This document shows, one piece after another, positions 8,948-18,154 of a DNA stretch of 64,000 nucleotides. The translations under genes and the position numbers were made by a program. The DNA comes from Pseudorhodoferax aquiterrae. GTDB taxonomy: Bacteria > Pseudomonadota > Gammaproteobacteria > Burkholderiales > Burkholderiaceae_C. Under the pieces are notes generated by a model. That model was not told the origin of the DNA. It did not search any database and saw only the letters and a program-made list of their open reading frames with translations. Each line of letters starts with the position of its first letter. Positions within the stretch are counted from its first letter, which is position 1. The DNA lies in contig NZ_BMYK01000027.1 in the NCBI RefSeq assembly GCF_014652235.1, positions 16,722-80,721 on the forward strand, read 5' to 3'.

Positions 8948-9454
8948 TCAGAGGGCCGTGCGCGTGCCGGCAGGGCCGCGCGACCTGGCGCGCCGGCGCC
9001 GGTGCAGCATCTGCAGCAGCATGACCACGGCGAAGGCGCAGAACACCACGCCGACCGTGGCCTGCAGCTGCGGGTCGTCCGGGCCGGTGAAGAGCGGCGC
9101 GCCCCGAGGCACGCGCGTGAAGGTTTCGGTCAGGCCCGGGACCATGTGGAAGAACAGCGTCAGTGTCCACAGCGCGGTCTGCGCGTAGGGCCACCAGCGC
9201 ATGCGCAGCGGCAGCAGCGCCAGTCCGAGCACCAGCAGGGTCAGCACGCCCAGCATGTGGGCTTCGTTGAAACCGCCGCGCTGGAAGATGCCGAAACCCG
9301 TCAGGCAGGTCAGCACCGTGCTCCACAGGTAGACCTGGCCCAGGCGCTGGCGCGGGTCGATCGCACCGCGCTGCAGCAGGCTCTGGTAGCCGGCCCACAG
9401 CGCGACCAGGCTGATGGCGGTGTGCAGCAAGCCGAGGGGCGTGAGTCCGAACAT
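8948..9454 (-). CDS. Small integral membrane protein, function unknown
   Basis: A 168-residue protein with about five hydrophobic helices (near residues 8-25, 37-55, 64-84, 91-108, 128-150) and an Arg-rich C-terminal tail. I do not recognise the family with certainty. The ATG at 9454 is preceded by GGGAGAAG, which makes it the better start than upstream in-frame codons. It begins 13 bp after the catalase stop on the same strand and so is almost certainly cotranscribed, suggesting a role in the same stress response. Confidence 0.7.
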   Translation of the reverse strand: MFGLTPLGLLHTAISLVALWAGYQSLLQRGAIDPRQRLGQVYLWSTVLTCLTGFGIFQRGGFNEAHMLGVLTLLVLGLALLPLRMRWWPYAQTALWTLTLFFHMVPGLTETFTRVPRGAPLFTGPDDPQLQATVGVVFCAFAVVMLLQMLHRRRRARSRGPAGTRTAL

Positions 9455-9467
9455 GGTCTTCTCCCGT

Positions 9468-10898
9468 TCAGCGCAGGCCCAGCGCCGCGGCCACGCGCGC
9501 GCCGTAGTCCGCGTCGGCGAGGGTGCAGTTGTGCACATGGCGCTGGCGGATGTGCAGCGGCGCGTCGCCCATGGCGCGCGCCGTGTTCGCCGCCAGGCGC
9601 GCGCGCTCGGCCGGCGCCATGAGCCGGTACAACGCGCCGGGCTGGGCGTAGTGGTCCTCGTCGTCGCGGTGCTCCCAGTGGCGCAGCGCGCCCTCCAGCG
9701 CCAGCGGCGGCTCGCCGGCCTGCGGGTTGTCGGCCCACTCTCCCGCGCTGTTGGGCACGTAGGCGATGGTGCCGCCGGCGTTGCCGTCCACGCGCATCGC
9801 GCCGTCGCGGTGGTAGCTGTGGAAGGGGCAGCGCGGCGCGTTGACCGGGATCTGGTGGTGGTTCACGCCGAGCCGGTAGCGCTGCGCGTCGCCGTAGGAG
9901 AACAGCCGCGCCTGCAGCATGCGGTCGGGCGAGAAGCCGATGCCGGGCACGATCTGCGCCGGCGAAAACGCGGCCTGCTCGACCTCGGCGAAGAAGTTGG
10001 CGGGGTTGCGGTTCAGCTCCAGCACGCCGACCTCGCGCAGCGGGAAGTCGCCGTGCGGCCAGACCTTGGTCAGGTCGAAGGGATTGACCGGGTGGCGTGC
10101 CGCCTCGCCCTCGGTCATGGTCTGCACGTACAGCGTCCAGCGCGGAAAGTCGCCGGCTTCGATGGCCTGGTACAGATCGCGTTGCGCGCTCTCGCGGTCG
10201 CTGCCGACCACGGCCTGCGCTTCCTCGTCCGTGAGGTTGGCGATGCCCTGCTGCGTCTTCCAGCTGAACTTGACCCAGTGCCGAACGCCGGCCGCGTTGA
10301 CGAGGCTGAAGGTGTGGCTGCCGAAGCCGTGCATGTGGCGGTAGCTGCGCGGCAGGCCGCGGTCGCCCATCACGTAGGTGACCTGATGCAGCGCCTCGGG
10401 CAGCAGCGTCCAGAAGTCCCAGTTGCTCGCGGCGCTGCGCAGGCCTGTGCGCGGATCGCGCTTGACGGCGTGGTTGAGGTCCGGAAAGCGCAGCGGGTCG
10501 CGCAGGAAGAACACCGGCGTGTTGTTGCCCACCAGGTCCCAATTTCCCTCCTCGGTGTAGAACTTGATCGCGAAGCCGCGGATGTCGCGCTCGGCATCGG
10601 CCGCGCCGCGCTCGCCGGCCACGGTGGAGAAGCGCACGAACACCTCGCAGCGCTTGCCCACGGCCGCGAACAGCGCGGCGCGCGTGAAGGCCGTGATGTC
10701 CTGCGTGACCGTGAAGTGCCCGTGGGCGCCGGCGCCCTTGGCGTGCATGCGGCGCTCGGGGATCACCTCGCGGTCGAAATGCGCGAGCTTTTCCAGCAGC
10801 CACACGTCCTGCAGCACGGCAGGACCGCGCCGGCCGGCGGTCTGGATGTTGAAGTTGTCGACCACCGGCGCGCCGGCGGCATGGGTCAGTCGGGTCAT
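9468..10898 (-). CDS. Catalase (small-subunit, clade 3 type)
   Basis: A 476-residue monofunctional heme catalase. The distal histidine region reads [14 protein letters not shown] (family consensus ERVVHAKGAGA). [20 protein letters not shown] and the proximal heme-tyrosine segment [14 protein letters not shown] are present. The length matches small-subunit catalases of about 480 residues. There is no signal peptide, so it is cytoplasmic. GAGGAAA just before the ATG at 10898 fixes the start; the open frame extends further upstream without similarity. It heads a two-gene unit with the membrane protein at 8948. The 233-bp divergent region to the YihY gene must hold its promoter; I see no clear OxyR site. 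Confidence 0.95.
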   Translation of the reverse strand: MTRLTHAAGAPVVDNFNIQTAGRRGPAVLQDVWLLEKLAHFDREVIPERRMHAKGAGAHGHFTVTQDITAFTRAALFAAVGKRCEVFVRFSTVAGERGAADAERDIRGFAIKFYTEEGNWDLVGNNTPVFFLRDPLRFPDLNHAVKRDPRTGLRSAASNWDFWTLLPEALHQVTYVMGDRGLPRSYRHMHGFGSHTFSLVNAAGVRHWVKFSWKTQQGIANLTDEEAQAVVGSDRESAQRDLYQAIEAGDFPRWTLYVQTMTEGEAARHPVNPFDLTKVWPHGDFPLREVGVLELNRNPANFFAEVEQAAFSPAQIVPGIGFSPDRMLQARLFSYGDAQRYRLGVNHHQIPVNAPRCPFHSYHRDGAMRVDGNAGGTIAYVPNSAGEWADNPQAGEPPLALEGALRHWEHRDDEDHYAQPGALYRLMAPAERARLAANTARAMGDAPLHIRQRHVHNCTLADADYGARVAAALGLR

Positions 10899-11131
10899 GG
10901 CGGTTTCCTCGGGAACGGTCGGGAAGCAGGGAACTCCCCTGGCCATGGAGCATGCGCGGCCGCCGGCGTGCCGCCATCCCTCCTGCAACAGCCGGCAGCA
11001 TCCGACCAATGGGGCATGGCCGCCCCCACCCAGCGGCCGTGTCACCCACAGGGGCTGTCGCCCTTGTCCGGCAGCGGCGGCCCGGAGCGGCCCTTAGTCT
11101 GGCGCCTTCCAAGCACCGCCGGGACCACCGA

Positions 11132-12043
11132 ATGACCGCCATCTGGCGCCGCCTCAAGAACGCTGCGCTGGCCGCCCCAGGGCTGGGCGTGCTGCTGCGG
11201 GCCATCCGCAACTACGTGCTGCACCAGAGCGCCAACCAGGCCGGCAGCCTGGCCTTCTCCACGGTGCTGTCGATGTTCCCGCTGCTGTTGCTGCTGTCCG
11301 CCGCGGCCGGCTACGTGGGCCAGCCCGGCGACGCCGCCGCACTGGTCGGCCGCGTGATGGGCTACGCGCCCCAGCTCGTGCGCGAAGCGGTGCAGCCCGT
11401 CATCGACGAAGTGCTGGCGCAGCGCAACCAGGCGCTGCTGGCCATCGGCCTGGTGGTCACGCTGTGGACCGCGTCCTCGGGCATGCAGGCCGTGCGCACG
11501 GCGCTCAACCGCGCCTACGGCATCGAGCGCGGCACGGCGTTCTGGAAGGCCAGGCTCAAGGTCACGCTGTTCACCGTGGTCGTGGGCGGCGGCATCCTGC
11601 TCGCGTTCAGTTCGGTGATCGTGATGCCCTACCTGTGGCAGCTGCTGCAGCAGCAGATCGGCGCCGGCGAGGAGACGCCCTGGCTGCGCAACAGCGTGCG
11701 CTACGGCTCGGCTTTCGTGGTGCTGAGCGGGCTCTACGCCATCGCCTACGCCTGGCTGCCGGACACGCGCCAGCGCTTCGGCACCGTGCTGCCCGGCGCG
11801 GTGGTGGGCGCTGCGCTGTGGGCCGGCGCGGCCGCCCTGCTCTCGTACACGCTGCACAGCGCGGGCAAGCTGGCGCTGGTGTACGGCAGTTTCGCGGGTG
11901 TGGTGGCCACGCTGGTCTTCCTCTACGCCAGCGGGACCACGCTGATCTTCGGCGCGGAGGTCAATGGGGTGCTGCGGACGCGGCGGTGCGCGGACGCCCG
12001 GCCGCAGCCGGTGGACGGCGCGGCCACGACGACGGCCGCCTGA
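11132..12043 (+). CDS. YihY/virulence factor BrkB family membrane protein
   Basis: A 303-residue inner-membrane protein with six predicted helices and the family signatures NQAGSLAFSTVLSMFPLLL, LWTASSGMQAVRTALNRAYG and YGSFAGVVATLVFLYASG. It was formerly annotated as ribonuclease BN, which is now known to be a different protein; a transport or envelope role is likely but unproven. The start is the ATG at 11132 (MTAIWRRL), since the open frame upstream has no similarity. It converges on the LuxR-type gene at 12083 with a 39-bp gap. Confidence 0.85.
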   Translation: MTAIWRRLKNAALAAPGLGVLLRAIRNYVLHQSANQAGSLAFSTVLSMFPLLLLLSAAAGYVGQPGDAAALVGRVMGYAPQLVREAVQPVIDEVLAQRNQALLAIGLVVTLWTASSGMQAVRTALNRAYGIERGTAFWKARLKVTLFTVVVGGGILLAFSSVIVMPYLWQLLQQQIGAGEETPWLRNSVRYGSAFVVLSGLYAIAYAWLPDTRQRFGTVLPGAVVGAALWAGAAALLSYTLHSAGKLALVYGSFAGVVATLVFLYASGTTLIFGAEVNGVLRTRRCADARPQPVDGAATTTAA

Positions 12044-12082
12044 CACTGCGGCGCGCGCAGGCCAGCACGACGGAAGATCCTC

Positions 12083-12667
12083 TCAAGGCCTTGCCGCCAA
12101 CCCCCGCGCCATCGCGATGCTGACCACCTGCGTGCGGCTGTTGGCCTGCAGCTTGGACATGATGCCCTTCACATGCGCCTTGACCGTGCCGACCGCGATC
12201 TCCAGCTGGCGCGCGATGGTCTTGTTGCAGCAGCCCTGCACCAGCAGGCGCAGCACGTCGGACTCGCGGCCCGTGAGGTGCTCGCGCGTCATGCTGTCGG
12301 CCATGCGCTGGGCCGCGGCCAGACTCAGGTAGCGCTGGCCCTGGGCCAGTGCACGGATGCCCTCGAGCAGGTCGTCGACGCGGCTGCCGGCCAGCAGGTA
12401 GCCGTGCACGCCACGCTCCAGCGCGGTGCGCACTTCCTGCTCGCGGTCCTGCACGGCCAGCACCAGGATGCGGGCCGGCGTGCCCGCGCTCCGCTGGCCG
12501 GCCAGCGCCAGTCCGCCCGCGTAGTCGGTCAGCACCACGTCGGCCGCCCCCGAGGACACGATTTCGATGCCGGGCTGCTGGCCCAGGGCGGCCACCAGGC
12601 CCAGGGCCAGCAGCGGATCGGGGTGGGCGACGAGAACCTGGATGCGGGATGCGGGCAGCTTGGTCAT
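12083..12667 (-). CDS. LuxR/NarL-type response regulator with pseudo-receiver
   Basis: A 194-residue protein with a receiver-like N-terminal half and a LuxR helix-turn-helix (LTGRESDVLRLLVQG...NKTIARQLEIAVGTVKAHVKGIMSKL). The presumptive phosphoacceptor is Asp48 in VVLTDYAGG. The acidic pair that binds magnesium is replaced by His-Pro (VLVAHPDP), the switch Thr by Ala (ILVLAVQ) and the invariant Lys by Ala (GYLLAGS). Phosphorylation is therefore doubtful and it may act constitutively or through another ligand. The start at 12667 precedes MTKLPASRI; the upstream extension has no similarity. It is divergent from the second LuxR-type regulator, with a palindrome between them. Confidence 0.85.
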   Translation of the reverse strand: MTKLPASRIQVLVAHPDPLLALGLVAALGQQPGIEIVSSGAADVVLTDYAGGLALAGQRSAGTPARILVLAVQDREQEVRTALERGVHGYLLAGSRVDDLLEGIRALAQGQRYLSLAAAQRMADSMTREHLTGRESDVLRLLVQGCCNKTIARQLEIAVGTVKAHVKGIMSKLQANSRTQVVSIAMARGLAARP

Positions 12668-12748
12668 GGTGTGGACTCCTGTGTGGGAACGGGCGACGCC
12701 GCGGCGCCGATGGAGGCGATCTTGGCCACCCGCTTCGCCCAACGCCAG

Positions 12749-12780
12749 TTAAGGCTTGGCAAGCCTTGCTAAGGCTTGCC
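12749..12780. repeat. AAGGCTTG short repeat array
   Basis: AAGGCTTG occurs at 12751-12758 and 12771-12778, with its inverted copy CAAGCCTT at 12760-12767, so three half sites pack into about 30 bp. The segment lies 84-112 bp upstream of the minus-strand regulator start at 12667. It shares GTTAAGGCTTG with 4769-4779. It looks like a multi-copy protein-binding site; the binding protein is unknown. Confidence 0.4.
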
Positions 12781-12847
12781 CCCGATGGGTACGCGCAAAG
12801 CGCGGTGCACGGCACGATCTTCGTCCGCGGACGGCATCCGCGGTGAC

Positions 12848-12873
12848 CGCCAGATGTCATCTGACATCTGGCG
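12848..12873. promoter_or_regulatory. Perfect 26-bp palindrome, probable operator
   Basis: The arms CGCCAGATGTCA and TGACATCTGGCG are exact inverted copies separated by TC. It lies between the divergent LuxR-type genes, centred 80 bp upstream of the start at 12941. Its central 17 bases recur exactly at 16476-16492 in the other divergent regulator promoter of this cluster. This is strong evidence of a shared binding site for one regulator of the cluster; LuxR-type dimers favour such palindromes. Confidence 0.65.
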
Positions 12874-12940
12874 ATGCACTGCGTTCGTGGCGCAGCGCAG
12901 CACGCTGCCTAGACTGCGGCACAACACCCGCGAGGACCTT

Positions 12941-13591
12941 ATGCCCGACGACCTTCCGGACCTGCCCGAACCCGCGCCGTTCTCGGTGCTGCTGGCGGAC
13001 GCCCAGCCTCTGATGCGCCTGGGCGTGGCCGCGCTGGTCGATGCGCAGGCCGACATGCACGTGGTGGCCCAGGCCGCGAGTCTGGACGCGCTGCAGGCAC
13101 TGCTCGCGCGCCACCGGCCCGACCTGGTCTGCCTGGACATCGCGTTGCTGGACCCGCAGCCGGCCGAGCGCCTGGCCGCGCTGCGCCACGGCCAGCATGC
13201 CTGCCGCGTGGTGGTGCTGACCCAGCGGGCCGGCGAGGAAGACATCTACCGTGCCGTCTGCGCCGGCGCCGACGCCTACCTGTTCAAGGACAGCCCGGCC
13301 GAAGAACTGCTGCAGGGCCTGCGCACCGTGCACGCCGGGGGCCGCTACATGCCGCCGGCCGTGGCGGCGCGGCTGGCCGCGCGCCTGCACGGCGGCGTGC
13401 TGAGCCAGCGCGAGATGCAGGTGCTGGAACAGGTGGCGGCCGGCCACAGCAACAAGCGCATCGGCCTGGCCTTCGGCATCAGCGACGGCACGGTCAAATC
13501 GCACACCAAGCGCATCTTCCACAAGCTGGGCGCCACCAGCCGCACCGGCGCGGTGGCGATCGCGGTGCAGCGCGGGCTGATCGCGCTGTAG
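12941..13591 (+). CDS. LuxR/NarL-family response regulator
   Basis: A 216-residue two-domain regulator. The receiver has Asp20, the phosphoacceptor Asp66 (LVCLDIALL), Thr94 (VVLTQRAG) and Lys116 (YLFKDSPAEE), so it can be phosphorylated. The second magnesium-binding acid is Ala21. The LuxR HTH is LSQREMQVLEQVAAG...NKRIGLAFGISDGTVKSHTKRIFHKLGA. The ATG at 12941 follows a GAGG ribosome site. It stands 77 bp before the hybrid kinase at 13669, its likely partner. Confidence 0.9.
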   Translation: MPDDLPDLPEPAPFSVLLADAQPLMRLGVAALVDAQADMHVVAQAASLDALQALLARHRPDLVCLDIALLDPQPAERLAALRHGQHACRVVVLTQRAGEEDIYRAVCAGADAYLFKDSPAEELLQGLRTVHAGGRYMPPAVAARLAARLHGGVLSQREMQVLEQVAAGHSNKRIGLAFGISDGTVKSHTKRIFHKLGATSRTGAVAIAVQRGLIAL

Positions 13592-13668
13592 GAACGTGGG
13601 CCTATGATGCGCCGGCCCCACGCTGACACGCCGCGGGGCTTTTCCTCCATCGATCGGACAGGCGCACC

Positions 13669-16020
13669 GTGCAGCAACCCGACCCGGCCCGCGACGCTTC
13701 CCTGCTGCAGCAGCAGGTCGCGCGCGCGCTGGCCGATGCGGAGCGCGCCCACCGCGCGCAGCGTCACCTGGAAGCCGCACAGCGCTATGCGCAGGCGGCG
13801 CAGCAGGCCCAGGCACAGGGCTGGCTGCCCGACGAGGCGCTCGCGCACGAGGGTGCGGCCCAATGCCTGGCCGCGCTGGGTCTGGCCGCGGCCAGCGAGG
13901 CACACTGGCGCCGGGCCCATGCGGCCCACGCACGGTGCGGTGCCGACGCCCGGCGGCGCGAACTCGAGCAGGCCCACGCCTTCCTGCGCGCCCACGAGAC
14001 GCAGGACGCCCGCCTGATCGACGAGCTGCGGCGCGAGATCCGCGAGCGCCAGGAGGCCGAGCGCCAGAGCGCACGCGTGCAAGCCGCGTTGGCCGAGAGC
14101 GAGCAGCGCTTTCGGCGCATGGCCGACGCCACCCCCGACGTGATCTGGATCACCGAGCTGGTGCCCGAGCGCGTGGTCTACGTGAGCCCGAGCTTCGAGC
14201 GGGTCTGGGGCCGCAAGGCCGAGGACCTGTACCGCGACCCGCGGCTGTGGACGGCCAGCATCTACGCGGAAGACCGCGCGACCGTGGAGCATGCCTTCGG
14301 CGCCTGGATCGAGGGCGGGGCCGACGTGCCCTGGACCGCCGAGTTCCGCGTGGTCCAGCCCGGCGGCGCCGTGCGCTGGATCCACGAGCGCGGCGTGATG
14401 ATTTCCGACGACTGGATCGGCCGCGTGACCGGCATCTCCACCGACATCACCGAGCGCAAGGAAGCCGAGGCCGCACTGCGCATCTCCGAGAGCCGCTTCG
14501 CGCTGGCGGCGGCGGGCTCGAACGACGGCATCTTCGATTGGGACATCCCGAACGACCGCATGTACCTGTCCGAGCGCGCCCAGCGCCTGTACGGCCTGGA
14601 GCCCGGCCCCGAGGTGCGCCGGCGCGAGGACTGGGTCCGGATGCTGCGCCAGCACCCCGACGACGCGGCACGGCGCACGGCCACGCTGTGGGGTTACCTG
14701 GAAGGCCGGCTGCCGGCCTACGACGGCGAGTACCGCATCCTGTATCCCGATGGCCTGTACCGCTGGGTGCGGATCCAGGGCCTGTGCGTGCGCGATACCA
14801 GCGGCCGGCCCCTGCGCATGGCCGGCTCCATCAGCGACATCGATCCCCACAAGCGCGCCGAAGCCGCGCTGCGCCAGACCCAGCGGCTCGAGGCCGTGGG
14901 CACGCTGGCCGGCGGCATCGCGCACGACTTCAACAACATCCTGGGCGCCGTGCTGGGCTTCGGTGAAATGGCCCAGCGCAGCACGCGCGCCGGCAGCCGC
15001 GCGCGCCGCGACATCGACTTCATCATGACGGCGGCCGAGCGCGGCCGCGCGCTGGTCGAGCGCATCCTGGCCTTCAGCCGCAGCGGGCTGATCGCGCGCG
15101 TGCCGGTGCACATCGCGCATGTGACGCAGGAGACGCTGCAGCTGATGTCGGCCGCCATTCCGGCCGAGGTGCAGTTCACGCAGCACCTGGCCACGGGCCG
15201 CGCCGCCAGCCTGGGCGATGCCACGCAATGGCACCAGGTGGTGATGAACCTCGTGACCAATGCGCTGCAGTCCATGCCCGAGGGCGGCGCGCTGCATGTG
15301 GGGCTCACGCTGCAGGGGCTGGACCGCCCGCGCGTGGCCACCACGGGACAGCTGGGCCCCGGCGAGTACCTGGTGCTGGAGGTGGCCGACACGGGCGCCG
15401 GCATCGCGCCCGAACACCTGGCGCGCATCTTCGACCCCTTCTTCACCACGCGCGAGGCCGGCTCGGGCACGGGCCTGGGCTTGTCGCTCGTGCATGGCAT
15501 CGTCTCCGAGTTCGGCGGCGCGGTCGACGTGCGCAGCGAGCCCGGCGCCGGCAGTCGCTTTTGCGTGTGGCTGCCGCGCACGGGCGACGCGGACGTGCCG
15601 GCAGACAGCACCCCGGCACGGCTGCCACGCGGCCGGCACGAGCAGATCCTCGTGGTGGACGACGAGGACGCACTGCTGCACCTGGCCACGCAGCGCCTGG
15701 CCGAGCTGGGCTACGTGCCCGTGGGTTTCCGCTCGGGCACGGAAGCGCTGGCAGCGTTCGCGGCGCACCCCGAGCGCTTCGACGCCGTGCTGACCGACGA
15801 ACGCATGCCCGGCCTGTCGGGCACCGAGCTCGTGCGCGAAGTGCATGCGCTGCGCCCCGGCATGCCGATCCTGCTGCTCACCGGCTACACCGACGCGGAG
15901 CGGGTGCAGCGCGCGCGCGCCGCCGGCGCCAGCGCCGTGCTGCGCAAACCGCTGGCCGAACAGGACCTGGCACGGGCGCTCGCGCGCGTGCTGGCGAACG
16001 CGGCGGGCCGGGCCGCCTAG
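13669..16020 (+). CDS. Hybrid PAS-domain sensor histidine kinase with C-terminal receiver
   Basis: A 783-residue cytoplasmic kinase starting at GTG. The order is an Ala-rich coiled-coil region (about 1-130), two PAS/PAC units (about 133-255 and 265-400), and a DHp helix with the phosphoacceptor His about 419 in AGGIAHDFNNILGA. An ATPase domain follows (NLVTNALQSM, DTGAGIAPEHLARIFDPFFTT, GTGLGLSLVHGIV), then a receiver with Asp about 710 (VLTDERMPG) and Lys in AVLRKPLAEQ. No transmembrane segments are seen, so the signal is intracellular and could be redox, a ligand or heme. AAP-rich sequences do not disturb the frame. The receiver suggests a phosphorelay or retrograde control with the neighbouring regulators. 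Confidence 0.92.
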   Translation: MQQPDPARDASLLQQQVARALADAERAHRAQRHLEAAQRYAQAAQQAQAQGWLPDEALAHEGAAQCLAALGLAAASEAHWRRAHAAHARCGADARRRELEQAHAFLRAHETQDARLIDELRREIRERQEAERQSARVQAALAESEQRFRRMADATPDVIWITELVPERVVYVSPSFERVWGRKAEDLYRDPRLWTASIYAEDRATVEHAFGAWIEGGADVPWTAEFRVVQPGGAVRWIHERGVMISDDWIGRVTGISTDITERKEAEAALRISESRFALAAAGSNDGIFDWDIPNDRMYLSERAQRLYGLEPGPEVRRREDWVRMLRQHPDDAARRTATLWGYLEGRLPAYDGEYRILYPDGLYRWVRIQGLCVRDTSGRPLRMAGSISDIDPHKRAEAALRQTQRLEAVGTLAGGIAHDFNNILGAVLGFGEMAQRSTRAGSRARRDIDFIMTAAERGRALVERILAFSRSGLIARVPVHIAHVTQETLQLMSAAIPAEVQFTQHLATGRAASLGDATQWHQVVMNLVTNALQSMPEGGALHVGLTLQGLDRPRVATTGQLGPGEYLVLEVADTGAGIAPEHLARIFDPFFTTREAGSGTGLGLSLVHGIVSEFGGAVDVRSEPGAGSRFCVWLPRTGDADVPADSTPARLPRGRHEQILVVDDEDALLHLATQRLAELGYVPVGFRSGTEALAAFAAHPERFDAVLTDERMPGLSGTELVREVHALRPGMPILLLTGYTDAERVQRARAAGASAVLRKPLAEQDLARALARVLANAAGRAA

Positions 16021-16023
16021 AGC

Positions 16024-16434
16024 TCAGGGCAGCGCGGCGCGCACGGCCTGCAGCAGCTCATCGCGCGCCAGCGGCTTGGCCAGCGCCGCAGAGACGCCCT
16101 GCAGCCCCAGTGTCGCGCCGCTGCCGCGCCCGAAGCGCGCGGACAGCAGGATCAAGGGCCCGGCGTGCGCCGTGCGCACGCTGCGCACCAGCATGGCCAC
16201 GCTGCGCGGCCCCGCCACGTCGGCGAGCACGAGGTCGAAGGATTGGCCCGCCAGGCCGGCCGCCTTGGCCTCGGTGGCGCGGTAGCCCGCGTCGTCCAGC
16301 CAGCGCAGAAGGAGCTGGCGCATGAGGTCGTCCGATTCGACGACGGCAATCCTGAACGGTGGCGGCAATCGCAGTTCCTTGGCCCTTTCCGCCGGCCGGC
16401 GCGCTGCTGCCGACGCGCCGACCGCCGCCCCCAT
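16024..16434 (-). CDS. Single-domain receiver-like protein
   Basis: About 136 residues from the ATG at 16434: a short Ala/Arg-rich lead-in and then one receiver domain. The acidic region reads VVESDD and the phosphoacceptor sits in LVLADVAGP. The switch position is a Ser (LILLSARF), and Lys is present in AALAKPLARDELL. It has no output domain, so it may shuttle phosphate to or from the hybrid kinase, whose stop lies 3 bp away on the opposite strand. ATGs at 16533 and 16572 are possible but would put the shared 17-bp motif inside the gene, so I prefer the shorter form. Confidence 0.7.
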   Translation of the reverse strand: MGAAVGASAAARRPAERAKELRLPPPFRIAVVESDDLMRQLLLRWLDDAGYRATEAKAAGLAGQSFDLVLADVAGPRSVAMLVRSVRTAHAGPLILLSARFGRGSGATLGLQGVSAALAKPLARDELLQAVRAALP

Positions 16435-16475
16435 TACAGCGGCGCCCCGGATGCGCCCAATGTCCGCACCCGGCG

Positions 16476-16492
16476 CCCAGATGTCATCTGAC
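16476..16492. promoter_or_regulatory. Second copy of the shared 17-bp regulator motif
   Basis: CCAGATGTCATCTGACA is identical to 12850-12866. Its core TGTCA-TC-TGACA is palindromic but the outer arm is lost on the right side. It lies in the divergent region between the receiver protein (start 16434) and the OmpR-type regulator (start 16613), about 50 and 129 bp from the two starts. Confidence 0.6.
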
Positions 16493-16612
16493 ACAAGACC
16501 GCCTGCCGCCAGCGGCTGACACGCAGCCGACATCCCGGCACGGCGCGGCCTGCGCGAGACGCCGCACGACACAAATGTCTACACTGCCGCGTCCAGACCA
16601 CCGCGTTGCTCC

Positions 16613-17368
<756 letters not shown>

Positions 17369-17472
17369 GAAGCTGAGCGGCCATTCCTTTTGGCGGGGGT
17401 GGCACCGGTGCGTCCACGGCATCCGCGCACGCGCAGCCCGACCCACACTGGCGGCATCGCCGAGGAGCCGCC

Positions 17473-17706
17473 ATGAACGCCGCGATCTGCGCTGACGGGC
17501 GCAAGCCCTTCCACTTCGCGCTGGACGCCCGCCTGGCACTGGCGCGGCGCGCCGAACGCAGGCTGGACCTGATCCGCGGCGCAGCGGCGCGTGCTGATCG
17601 TCTGCCCTTACTTGATCCCTGGCTGGATGCCGAATCCGGTCTGCACCCCTGGCTGCGGTTCAAGCGCTGGCCGCTGACGCCGATCCTGCCCGAGGCTCTG
17701 CTGTGA
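17473..17706 (+). CDS. Small hypothetical protein
   Basis: A 77-residue basic protein with a Trp-rich C-terminal part (DPWLDAESGLHPWLRFKRWPL). It has no signal peptide or membrane segment and I do not recognise the family. GAGGAG six bases before the ATG supports translation, and a hairpin terminator follows the stop. The short intergenic regions and tmRNA neighbour give no functional hint. Confidence 0.5.
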   Translation: MNAAICADGRKPFHFALDARLALARRAERRLDLIRGAAARADRLPLLDPWLDAESGLHPWLRFKRWPLTPILPEALL

Positions 17707-17711
17707 GCAGA

Positions 17712-17751
17712 CAAAGAAAAAGGCGTCCGCCGGATGCCGGTGGACGCCTTT
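17712..17751 (-). terminator. Rho-independent terminator of tmRNA (possibly bidirectional)
   Basis: The arms AAAGGCGTCC (17719-17728) and GGACGCCTTT (17742-17751) form a 10-bp stem. On the minus strand the stem is followed by TTTTTCTTT, which suits termination just after tmRNA. In the plus direction it lies just after the small gene at 17473. Confidence 0.85.
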
Positions 17752-17759
17752 CGGGTGGT

Positions 17760-18146
17760 TGGTGGAGCTGGGGGGATTTGAACCCCCGTCCGCAAGCCAT
17801 CTTCGCGCAGATCTACATGTTTAGCGGTCTGTTTTAGGTCTCGCTTCCTGTGTCGCGCAGCCGCACGCTACACAGGACGCCAGTACCCTTGGATCTCGCC
17901 CCTTGCCAAGGTACCCGGCAGGGAGCCAGCCAACGTGAATAACCTTACAGCCGGGAGCTCAGGATTCGCATCCATCACCCCTTGCCCAGCCCGCTGGCAT
18001 GCTGTTGTAAGGCTCACCGGTGTTTAAGCGGCGAGTGCGAAACGTTCGTCGTTTGCAGTTAGTTTGTTTGAATCTGTTTAACGAGCGCATTCAGCTCGAC
18101 ATGCACCACAGCGATTCCGAACCCACGTCGAAACCAATGCAGCCCC
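17760..18146 (-). ncRNA. ssrA: tmRNA (one-piece)
   Basis: Transfer-messenger RNA, which rescues stalled ribosomes with SmpB. The 5' end GGGGCTGCATTGG (from 18146) and the 3' T-arm/acceptor region ending in CCA (17760-17762) form the alanine-tRNA-like part. The tag frame lies at 18024-18056 with resume codon GCA. It encodes (A)ANDERFALAA then TAA, the tag form typical of Comamonadaceae and close relatives. The order is not permuted, so this is the standard one-piece form. A terminator follows directly. Confidence 0.96.
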
Positions 18147-18154
18147 AGAGACGG

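Noticed and set aside
17760..18146. Permuted two-piece tmRNA
   Set aside because: 5' and 3' tRNA-like halves are in standard order with the tag in between and CCA at the 3' end.
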